From Tethya wilhelma (lineage: Eukaryota; Porifera; Demospongiae; Tethyida; Tethyidae), in the NCBI GenBank assembly GCA_964030475.1, contig CAXIPT010000009.1, positions 2,600,812 to 2,664,811 of the forward strand: a DNA stretch of 64,000 nucleotides, given 5' to 3'. Shown one piece after another: positions 46,070-56,064 of the stretch. The notes below the pieces were generated by a model. That model worked only from the letters and a program-made list of their open reading frames with translations, was not told where the DNA came from and ran no database searches. Numbering within the stretch: position 1 is the stretch's first letter; every line of letters starts with the position of its first letter. The translations under genes were made by a program, and so were the position numbers.

Positions 46070-47071
46070 ATGTCTGGAGAAGCAGTGAAAGTCATTGTAA
46101 GATGTCGACCCATGAACCAGCGAGAGGAGAAACTCAACTGCGAGGTAAGCTTCCAAAATAACTAGCTTGTGTGCTTTTTTTTCCCTCTTTTTCGAGTCAA
46201 CCGCCACGACGGTCCTATTGTTTCTTGTCACATGACACAGTTATTGCCATGGTGACTCATCTTTGGTCAACAAACCATGTACCTATAACATACTTCAAAT
46301 TTATATAATACATGAGGTGTGGGTACACTGCATAAACCTTTATTCCCTTCTCTTTCCTTTTTTAAAAATCATTCATACCAGGTTGTCCTCAAAATGGAGC
46401 CGTCTATAGCACAAGTCCAACTTTTGAAGCCCAACAATAAAGAAGCTCCACCTAAACTATTCACGTTCGACGGTGTCTTCTACATGAAAGACACCACTCA
46501 CCAAATCTACGAAGACATTTGCTTCCCTCTGGTAGAAGGTGTTCTTCAGGGGTACAATGGGACCGTGTTTGCCTACGGACAGACGGGCTGTGGCAAGAGC
46601 TTCACGATGATGGGCGTTGAAGACCCTGTGGAGAATAGAGGAGTCATTCCTCGCGCTTTTGAGCACATCTTCGACCAAGTTGCTGTCACGAATGACATCA
46701 AGTTTCTCATTCGAGCATCCTACCTTGAGATATACAATGAAGAGGTCAGAGTACAGAGCTTCTAGTAACTCAGTCATTTTACTTTTTGTCTTTTGTTTGT
46801 TTCTAGGTTCGTGATTTGCTTGGTAAGGATACGAAGAAGAAGCTTGATCTTCACGAGCATCCAGAGAAGGGTGTCTATGTACAAGGACTATCAGCTCACA
46901 AGGTGTGTCTTAGTTTGAATGCCTATGTAGATATTTAGGGTATTTGACCACTTAGTAAAGTTTACCATTGTTCAGCTTCATTTAACTTCACTCTGATATT
47001 ATATCTAAATGCATGTTAGATTTTTATTTGTCAATCATACCAGACACTCCCTCTCTTTGTATGATTGTTGN

Positions 47072-47142
<71 letters not shown>

Positions 47143-49058
47143 CCAGGTACACAATGTTCACGATCTGGAAAGGGTCATGGAGCTGGGCAGTAAGAATCGC
47201 TCTGTGGGTGCCACTCTAATGAACGTGGACTCCTCTCGTTCCCACTCAATCTTCTCCATCGACGTGGAAATGATTGATTCTGGTGATGATGGCAAGGAGA
47301 GACTGAGAGCTGGGCGGTTGAACCTTGTCGATCTGGCTGGGAGTGAGAGACAGTCAAAGACTGGCTCCACAGGTCAGTTTTACTAGAAATGTTAATTCTT
47401 GGGCTCTTCAGTAGTAAGTTTACTGGGAAATGGTTCTTTGGTTCTTCAGTAGTTTACTGGGAAAGGGTTTTTGCATGGGTTCCTGGTGGTTGGCAAAAGG
47501 TTTTGGGATTTTCCAGTAATTTGTGGAGAGATAGTATAGCTAGTGTTTGGTGCAAGGAAAGTCTTTTGTTTGTGCATTCAAACAGTACTTACTTAGTCTT
47601 TAGGTGTGACTTTGACCTCATTCAGTTTGTGCTTCTTTACTATGATGAGATCTGCTGAATCAGCGATTGCTCTGTCTCCATACATGTAGGTGAGCGTCTT
47701 AAGGAGGCCACCAAGATCAACCTCTCCCTCTCAGCACTGGGTAACGTCATCTCAGCTCTTGTCGATGGCAAGTCCAAACACATACCTTATCGTGACTCCA
47801 AGCTGACCCGACTGCTCCAGTCCTCCCTCGGAGGAAACACCAAAACCCTCATGGTAGCCTGTGTCTCCCCGGCCGATAACAACTATGACGAAACATTGAG
47901 GTGAGTCCTAATATAAGAACATATAAAGTCATGAAAAGCCTACATTTTTGTAACCAAGCCATTGATGGTAAAATAACAGCTGCTTACTTGACTCACTATA
48001 TAGTGTAATTGTTACTAAGTCTTTTTGTGGTATGTACTTTCCATTCCTCCTATATATACACTGCTGTAAAACACTCAGACTAATAATCCACACAAATGAA
48101 CTAAATAAAGATTCTAAAGGGAAAGTACAGAAGTAAACGCTATTACAAAAACTATGGGAGAGAGTGGTACTGCTCCACACATGTATACAAAGTTTTTGGA
48201 TGAGTTTGTCAACAATAACATTACAAAACATCACACATTTTATTTTGGTAACAAAACAGCGCTATTTAGTGACAGTTCCTTTAAATCAAAGTCATCCTAA
48301 GCTATATTTACTAGATGTAGTTTTCTTGTGCACACAGATAGAATAGAGCCTTTGTTACAAGTTTGAAGGCATATAACTAAATCTAAGCTTCCTGGAAGAT
48401 TCATAAGCATGGACATTAATTTTCCTATCGAGTCTATGGGATATTGGACCCATTCCTATACACTAGTATAACGCATTTATAGAATGAAATGGTTGAGGTA
48501 ATGGTGCATGTTTCTTCATACCCCAGCACTCTCCGTTATGCCAACAGAGCCAAGAACATCAAGAACAAACCTCGTATCAACGAAGACCCAAAGGATGCCC
48601 TCTTGAGGCAGTACAAAGAAGAGATACAGAAGCTGAAAATGATGCTACTGGGGCAGATGGACGTGCCACCTGGATTCACAGGTAACGGAAAATATGTTGT
48701 GAATTTAATGGTCATTTTACATGTTTTTCTTGATGAAGACCCACAAGCTGAAATGTCCTGTATAGTGAATTTTGTACTTACCCATACTCTTTTATCAAGA
48801 CAGTTCATCTATGTTGTTTCTAGCCTGGGTAAGGGCTAGTATCATCCTACCGTATAGCGGGTAAATTTGGCAGGCTTAAAATTTTATTGTAAATTAATGC
48901 ATGGATTTTTCTTTGTCTTGATTTTGTCCAGGTGGTGATTTTTCGGCTCTGTCTGGTCTACAGCTCTCTCCCAGCCATGCTCAACCTGTGGTGGCACCAT
49001 CAGGACCTTCAGAAGAACAGCTGAGAGACTGGGAGGCTGAGAAAGAAGCGCTGAGAAG

Positions 49059-49129
<71 letters not shown>

Positions 49130-52059
49130 NTGTGTGTGTGTGTGTGTATGAGAGAGAGAGAGATACACACACACATGTTACTTGGTGAATACTTTCAGTT
49201 TTTGAACTGCTGTTGCACTTTGGAACACTATTATGCAGGGAGTATGAAGCCCGTATAGCTGAGCTAAAGGAGCAGTTTGGAAAGGAGCAAGCTGACAAAG
49301 CTCAACTCCAGAGCGAACTGGAGAGACTGCAGAAAGAGTGGAATGACCAGCTTGCACAAGCACAGGTACTAGAGATAAGAGAAAACTTTTGAAAGGTCAT
49401 TCCCCCACCCACCCACCCCTCTCCCCAACTAACTCATTTCATACAGTGTACATTCACAGGACTGTGTATGTACAGTATACTATGTACTGTGTATAGCACA
49501 CACACACATACACACACACTAATAATTAAAGGGTTTACTCTCATTGCAGGAACGAATGACTTCATCACTACCTCCCCAGCCTCCCACAGACTCTAGTGGG
49601 ATCATTGCTGGTAGTGCTAATACTCCATCTCATCTCAGAGGGGATGGATCGACCCCTGTGACCTCTGATGACCCAGATAGAAGGGCGCTAAAGCAGCATG
49701 AACTAGCTCTACAAAGACTTGAGGACCTCCAGAAAGACATGATAGGAGGAGAGAAAGAAGGTACATATGTACACAAACATAGTTTGATTATCTGAAAGTA
49801 CATACAGAACTACAGTTGTACACATGGTTGTTCATTCATTGGTGGTGATCTTTACCAAATTATTGTGAAAAAATGAAAATTATGCCACTTGTAAAAGTTG
49901 GAATACCAATCTACAAAAAAACTACAATCATGTGCTAATTATAGTTGGTGACTGTTTATTCTGCATGATTCTTCACAGGTAACAATGAGCTACGTCGCAA
50001 ATTGGAAGATCGTAGACGGGCAGCTAAAGAGAGAGAGGTGCGACTTGTTGAGGCGACCAGCTTGTTTGATGACGATGGCATTATGGAAAAAATTTTCAAC
50101 TCTCTTACTGGTGAGTGCATTGTTCTCCTCTAGCTCATGATGATAGGGGCAGACTACAATCATAAATATTATACAAAACTAATACACATGCATGCATAGT
50201 TAGTACAATACTAGCCTTGTCCCCCCAGACTCCCCTTGTGGCAAGAAACATTTTAATACGCGGGCAGAGTCATTGACCGTACTACATTATGCCCATGCAC
50301 AATTTTCACCATTCTACCCTGTTCTATCCCCACGTGATCTTGGATACCAGCCTCCCCTTTTGTTTCCGTGAGTGAAAGGTCAAAGAAGGGGGCCTGGGGT
50401 AGGCCTTGATAGATTATGCTCAAGACTCTGCCTATTTTTCTTTTCTTTTATGCTCAAAGAATGGCCCAATTATGTTCCAAAATCTGCCTATTATGCTTCT
50501 CAAGTTGTCTATTATGCTTATTACTACCTACCAACATGCAGCATGCGACATGCGACATGCGACATGCAACATGCAACATGCGACATGCAACATGCGACAT
50601 ACGACATTGCCTATTATGTTGTCTATTGTGCTAATTACTACCAATAATATATATGTCGCAGAAATTATCGATTTTTGATGAACAGAAGCACAAACAAATT
50701 AAAGACCATTATGATAGTTATGTGTTCTGTAGTTAATTCACATTTTGTGAGTTAACTTGTTTCATCAATACAACACTAAAGAATGTGTAACGGACAATAC
50801 TGTGACTGCTGAAACAGTGGGAGACTATATATATATACCGTGGCAGAGCATTCACTCCAGTTAGGTGCTGTTATTCCAACAAAATAACCAGCCTATTATG
50901 CTGGGATGGTCACAAAATTCAGCCTATTATGCTGGCATAATACTTGATGCTCAAGAGTACCTATTATGCTCGAAATTATGCTGGCATAATCTATCAAGGC
51001 CTAAGCCTGAGGAAAGAGTGTAGCACCTGTAAAAGATGATATCACTTTCTCCTTGCATGTATATGCTCTCAGTGATATTATCATTATACTGTACCTCCAT
51101 TTTATTTTTACCATATTATGTAAGACCGTGTGTACTTCATTGAATTCACTTGTGTTGTTTCCACCGCCACAGATGAAGTACGAGTGAAGACTGCCCACTT
51201 GGAGAGAACTCAGGCCAAGCTAAGATCGGCCGAAGAAGACATCAAGGACATTCAAGCAGAGTTTGAAGTGGACAGACAAGATTATCTCGACACCATTCGC
51301 AAGCAGGAGCGTACCATCAAGCTTCAGGAGCAGCTTCTAATGACCGTGGTACCACTTCTTAGACAGAGCTGCAACTATTACAACATCGATAAGATCAGAA
51401 CTGAGTGTGTGTGGGACCAAGAGAGAAATCAGTGGATGCTTCCAAAACTAGTGATGTCAAAGACCAACTTATCTCAAGTCAATTCGAAAACGTCTTTACT
51501 CGATAAACGGCACGATACTACAAGCACGTCTAAAGGTCCCGTACGAAGTGTTTCGCCGGACATTTCTACACAAATGAAAGGAATCTCCCCATCTCATAGC
51601 GTACATGTAAATGAGACAGACGAAGATAGATACCTATTAAGACTACAGCGATCCAACGACAGTGACTACTTCAAACCCAAACGAGCACTAGAACTTCTCA
51701 AAGAGACGAGCGATCACAGCCAGCAGAGTGGAGGGCTTGGAAGTGGAGGGGGAGGCATGTCTCCCAACCTTCAGAGCTTGGACAGAAAGGTCGTGAGTAC
51801 CGGATCCCTCGTACCCAATGCAGCTGCCGTTCACAAGGTGAATGCTCTCATCGTAGGAGATGCAACGTATGGTCGGAGACCGGGCAAGCTGGAGTCTCTC
51901 CCTGGCAACCCTCCTCCTCTCCCCCAGACTCTTTCTTCGCAGCACGAGACGAATAATATTCTCGATAAGGTTGAGAAGAGACTGTCGAATCGAAAGAGGA
52001 TCAATAGTTTGCAACCCCTTGGCGATATCAAGCCACGTAAACCTCCTCCTGGTTATTAA
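46070..52059 (+). CDS. KIF17: Kinesin-2 family homodimeric motor, KIF17/OSM-3 orthologue, 869 aa
   Basis: Eleven exons: 46070-46144, 46382-46744, 46807-46902, 47147-47372, 47690-47900, 48527-48681, 48932-49058, 49239-49365, 49550-49760, 49979-50110 and 51173-52059; all GT-AG with consistent phases. The motor domain starts [17 protein letters not shown]-loop GQTGCGKS (91-98), switch I SSRSHS (207-212) and switch II DLAGSE (240-245) are intact, followed by [20 protein letters not shown] at the neck. Coiled-coil segments occur in exons 8-11 ([25 protein letters not shown] region). The tail has [20 protein letters not shown] and [12 protein letters not shown], as in KIF17. The family drives plus-end transport along ciliary microtubules. 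It is shorter than human KIF17 (about 1,030 aa). Intron 3 contains a CT repeat, intron 7 a GT repeat, and intron 10 two transposon copies. Confidence 0.95.
46243..46256. promoter_or_regulatory. Possible RFX X-box in kinesin intron 1
   Basis: ATTGCCATGGTGAC matches 12 of 14 positions of the symmetrical RFX site GTTGCCATGGCAAC. RFX factors control many ciliary genes in animals. It lies about 175 bp after the start codon. One motif match in AT-rich DNA is weak support on its own. Confidence 0.4.
47072..47140 (+). repeat. (CT)n microsatellite in kinesin intron 3
   Basis: A CT run from 47072, directly after an N at 47071, extending to just before the acceptor at 47146. It doubles as the polypyrimidine tract, so its true length is unknown and could affect splicing. 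Confidence 0.95.
49061..49147 (+). repeat. (GT)n microsatellite in kinesin intron 7
   Basis: The run begins immediately at the donor (49059) and contains an N at 49130, so its length is not reliably assembled. The splice donor GTTTGTGTGT merges into the repeat. Confidence 0.95.
50219..50399 (+). repeat. Degenerate M1-like foldback in kinesin intron 10
   Basis: The left end tagccttgtccccccagact and right-hand ggggcctgggg resemble the ends of the elements at 22735 and 60764. It is short, decayed and abuts the hAT-like MITE at 50400. Confidence 0.55.
50400..51003 (-). mobile_element. hAT-like MITE, second copy, about 604 bp, in kinesin intron 10
   Basis: It has the same TAGGCCTTGATAGATTATGC ends as 12122-12581, with the inner sequence in opposite orientation. 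Flanks gcctgggg and gcctgagg resemble an aged 8-bp duplication. It contains an internal minisatellite at 50529-50606 that the other copy lacks. Confidence 0.82.
50529..50606 (+). repeat. 7-bp minisatellite (ACATGCR)n
   Basis: About ten units of acatgcg/acatgca in tandem inside the MITE of kinesin intron 10, ending in acatacgacat. No unique spacers, so it is not CRISPR-like. Confidence 0.85.
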
Positions 52060-52436
52060 TTTGAGGGGCTACCCCTTTGATTATTAATAGGTTACCCGAT
52101 CACTTGCATAGTTAATAAATTATGAAACATTTGTTCAGTTCTGTATAATAAGTACGTGTGTTATTTTGCTTTTGCTTATTCGATTTTGTCATGTGATGTG
52201 ACACTAATGTTGTTCTAATCCTGCAAACTGGTTTGCTCAACATAATATGATCACGTGCAACTAATTAGTTAGCGCGCATTGCGCGGGGAAAATGACCCAC
52301 TCAAAACATGCAGTATTTTGTTCAAATTGTTGTCACTAGCTACCTAAGGTGGTGAAATTTGGAAGCAGCTGCAGACTGCTTGTGTTGTGTCTCAAGACAA
52401 CTGATAGTGAATATTATAAGCTTAAAAGACTAAAAG
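52060..52436. other. Intergenic between kinesin and acetyltransferase
   Basis: Kinesin 3'-UTR with aataaattatgaaac near 52110, then the 5' region of the next gene. An open frame beginning at 52352 overlaps the next exon 1 in another frame and is not called. Confidence 0.55.
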
Positions 52437-53893
52437 ATGGTGTTTCAAGTGTTGAAGACAGAGGATCTTCAAACACTCATTTCAAAACTGAAAGCTGTAA
52501 ACAACCCAAGAACAATACAGGCAAGTTTTTCAGTATGCTGTTTAATAGCTAGTGTGAGCTTCAAAGTTTCTACTATAGGCCTTTATCAATAGACATTATA
52601 TTATTATTTATGTATACTGGTATTTGCTCACAACCTAAGCAGGTAGTAGCTGTTGCCCATAACTTAGCACAAAGAAAGATCACTGCTGAAGTATTCACTG
52701 ACGAATGGCCTCACTTTTCTGCCGTTGTGTGCTACATAGTCACACCAACAATGACCAAAGTACGTGCTGATTGAAGCGTTATAGTGCTAATACTTAAAAG
52801 TATTGGAGTACAATGGTATTATAGTTGGTAATGATTGAGTGTTCATGAGACTTTTTATGTTATGTTTATTATCTGGGCCCACCTGTTGCTGTGATACTTA
52901 CTAAATGGCCGGAACAAACAGCTTTGTGAGGTGTTCTGTTATGCCACATCAGACAGCACACTTGTTAATGTATTGATGGAGAGCAGACTTATTGAATGTG
53001 GATTAACAATAGGTAAGTCTATAGGTGCGTGCGCAGTGAGTGGGTACATACGTACCAAGCCTACAATCAAAATTATAGACCATTAATGGTAAATACATGT
53101 AAGTATGTTCAACACTGTATAATTAAAGGAACTTATAATAATGGAGGATATTCTATAGGGAAGTGAATCTAGACATGGTTTAAACCCTAACATGACACAC
53201 ATCAAGCTTCTTATTCAAGTCAGAAATGTATGGCTATACAATTGCATCCAAAATATATTATTTTTAGGTTTGCCTCATTACCATGCTGATGGTATTCTTC
53301 GAGCATTTCCTGAAATGAACGTAACTTTTGAAGGAACACACTACTATCTACCACCAGGCACCCTGAAAGATGATGATGAAACGTAAGTTATCTTGACGTA
53401 GTGAAAGTAAGACTATAACTGCTGTGAGCTGAGCTCAGCCTGGTATGTACGGATACATGTATACTTTCTTTGTCATGCATGCAGGATATGTCCAGGAGGA
53501 TTTGTTTCTGGAAAGCTTACTCCCTCTGAAGAATATGCAGAATTACTTGCAACTCATTGGAAATACATGGACAGTTTTTCTGAGCGACTTGCTTACATAA
53601 AAGGATGTCTCGAATGTGGACACACATGTGGCATTTTCAAAACTGACGATGGTTCAAACACACTGGTGGCTTGGGGTATGCAGTACTCACACGGGGAAAT
53701 AGGACACATTTATACCTACCCAGAGTATCGTGGCAAAGGACTAGCTACTATTATCACCCGGGAGATATGCAGGTCTGTTGGTGCTGATGGACTCACTCCT
53801 GAAGTGTTGGTGGAAGTTGGAAATCCAGTAGCCGAACTTTTCTTGAAGATTGGATTTGTAGAATCAGGCTACAAGATTAATACATTTGGCTAA
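52437..53893 (+). CDS. GLYAT-like N-acyltransferase (GNAT fold), 271 aa
   Basis: Five exons: 52437-52520, 52643-52759, 52922-53012, 53268-53382 and 53485-53893. The reading starts MVFQVLKTEDLQTLISKLK. Exon 1 ends CAG with GCAAGT following, so intron 1 appears to be a GC-AG intron; the homologous junction at 54225 is ordinary GT. FTDEWPHFSAVV resembles the N-terminal domain of glycine-N-acyltransferases, and the last exon holds the acetyl-CoA segment IGHIYTYPEYRGKGLATI with the RGKGLA loop, then a VLVEVGNPVAELFLKIGF strand-helix. The human family (about 290-300 aa) conjugates glycine or related amines to acyl-CoA; substrate is unknown here. There is no signal peptide. The second, truncated copy follows 250 bp downstream. 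Confidence 0.85.
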
Positions 53894-54141
53894 GAATAGT
53901 CATCTTTGTAACTATATGTAATAATAGCTACTTCCCTCACTATAATTTGCTCTCACTATAAATTTGCTCTCACTAATTTGCTCTCTTATCTGGTACGTGG
54001 CACATCCATGGACCGTAAATGTTTTTCTGCGCATGCGTCCCGGGCATTACGTATGCATATGCGCGAGACCGATCTTCGCGCGAGAGTAACGACTGCATGT
54101 TGGTAAAGATCATCTTGCTTTCATTCCAACTAGTGCTCACC

Positions 54142-54402
54142 ATGGTAGTCATAGTGAAAGAAACAAAGGATCTTGAGGAACTTGAGGCCAAGTTAAAGAA
54201 TATTAATGACCCTGAAAAGAACAGTGTATGTCTGTTATATCACGGTCGAATTTTGATACGTATTTTGTGTGTACCTTGTGTTCTATGCCGTTCTACATAG
54301 GTGATTGGTTGTTTATATAAATTAAGGAAAGGTAAAATTGATGCCAGAGTTTTCACTGATGCTTGGCCGAATGTCTCAGCTGTTGTGTTCCAACCTGAAA
54401 AG
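54142..54402 (+). pseudogene. Truncated GLYAT-like copy, first two exons only
   Basis: Exon 1 54142-54225 (MVVIVKETKDLEELEAKLK; 28 codons, same length as the upstream copy) and exon 2 54301-54402 (KIDARVFTDAWPNVSAVVFQ) match exons 1-2 of the gene at 52437, with GT-AG junctions. I found no exons 3-5, including the acetyl-CoA site, in the next 1.6 kb. Either a truncated duplicate or a gene whose later exons are too diverged to see. Confidence 0.65.
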
Positions 54403-56064
54403 GTATGAGATTGTTTTCTAATAATTATTCACATCAACTTGGCATGTGACATGCTGGTCATGCCAGCAGGCATCAGTGGTTGGCATACTCAGACTCTCCA
54501 CAAAAAAACTTGAATCCAGCAAGAGTCTGGTCAGTTTGATTCATTTTTGTATGCTAAACTCATTCTCATTAATGTTACCACTCCAGAATATAGTAATTTT
54601 TGGCAATTCTGTGTTACTGCGTTGTTGCCTTGTGTGCGGCGCAAGTTATTGTGAACCTGTCTTACAAGGCAGTGTAGGTTGTATAGATTTATCTTTTGTA
54701 AACTGCAATGCACACACATGAATGTAGTGCAGATGGTCAAAGATTCTCTATATACTGAGAATGAGTTTAGCATACGCAATTGACTAGACTCCCATTTGCA
54801 AAGGATCTATGATTGACAGGTACTTAAAGCCTGTGTACTACCTGTATATATTTTGAATGACGTTGACTAGGCCCAGATAAATAATGCTTTTCTTTCCTAC
54901 CTATAATTCCCTTCTTCAGTGCTAGCAAAAATATCCTATAATGCTTTCAAATTGTACCTATATTGCTCATTATTGCTCATTATTGCTTCACCAGAATTGA
55001 CAAAACAATGAAGGCACCAAGGTGCATAACCCTTGGTGCGTACATAGGCAATATAATATTAGACTACACAATAAACTGCTATAATATATCAAATACCATC
55101 AAAACACTTATAAGATTCAGTATAATTATGTCTGTATAATGTAGTTGGATGAGTGTGTATCAATAAGCAGGTCTGCAGCTATGTTATGGGACTCGCTCAG
55201 GCTCGCCCCTCATGCATGCTTGCCCCAAAATTTTAACAGGATGAATGGGTGTGGCCTCGAAGCTTAGCTCAGATAGGCTGAAAAGCCTCAGATTTCAGAN
55301 GAAAACTGAAAGAGTGTGGAGAGAAAGCTGACTTTTCCAAGTCCTTGAAAAAAAGAAAGATAATCACACCCTGTGCACACGTACAACGTCTGAAGTAGCT
55401 GAGGATGTTGTGACACAGGAATACTGCTAAGATCTGGGTCATGGTTTAGAGCAAAGATTAGGCCATTGACGTGTATGAACCTTGGGGAATCTGTCATGCT
55501 CTTACTTAGTTGAAATTAACGTATACGTCCATATCCTATGCTTTGTGACACACCATAATACCGACATGATATACATCAGTGTCAGGACTGTACACTAGTT
55601 TTCTACTCCCTACAGAGTGAGTGCAGTGGAGCCAAACTCTCAGATCACCCTCGTCTGCATTTGATCTCAGAAGTGGATCTGGCTCTTTCGGTCCTGAACG
55701 CTGTACACGCTATGCTGTTTCACGAATGTTTGTGACAAACATTTGGTGACCAAGAAGGTAAGTAGGACAGATGGTTAACATTTCATTGGCTATACATATG
55801 TTGTTAATTGTTGTTTGCAACTTCTGCAGCCTAATATTCCTCACCAATTGTTAGGAATGGGAGAGGAACTTTGAAAATCAATACACTGATGAGCTGAGTC
55901 GACTTCTTTGTCTCGTCATTTGTGTTCGATTGCCTTTGGTGTTTCTGACAATGTGCCTGGAGTATCGAACACAACGTGCACTTCTTTAACAGGTGGGTTT
56001 ATCCATCAACAACTTCTTTTACACTGGACAGCAGGTGAGGTCTGACGTGTTTATTCAGCAAAAG
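54403..56064. other. Mostly non-coding; two possible orphan exons
   Basis: AT-rich sequence with an N at 55300. No element ends recognised. Two stretches near the right end look exon-like and are listed separately. Confidence 0.45.
55615..55997 (+). pseudogene. Two unrecognised exon-like pieces
   Basis: After ctccctacag (ending about 55614) the reading LHLISEVDLALSVLNAVHAM continues to a TGA and then to a donor at 55757 (gaag/gtaagt). After a pyrimidine tract and ttag at about 55854 the reading EWERNFENQYTDELSRLLC continues with a Leu/Val-rich helix, up to a TAA before cag near 55990. Codon-like composition and paired splice sites suggest remnants of a helical protein gene; the in-frame stops argue that it is dead. 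I do not recognise the family. Confidence 0.35.

Noticed and set aside
48884..49298. Minus-strand Thr-His repeat proteins
   Set aside because: Translation of the GT microsatellite in a kinesin intron, containing an N.
50529..50606. CRISPR-like array
   Set aside because: Units are 7 bp and contiguous without spacers, inside a MITE in an animal intron.
54019..54141. Upstream in-frame extension of the truncated GLYAT-like copy
   Set aside because: The ATG at 54142 gives the same 28-codon first exon as the complete paralogue; the upstream part has no counterpart.
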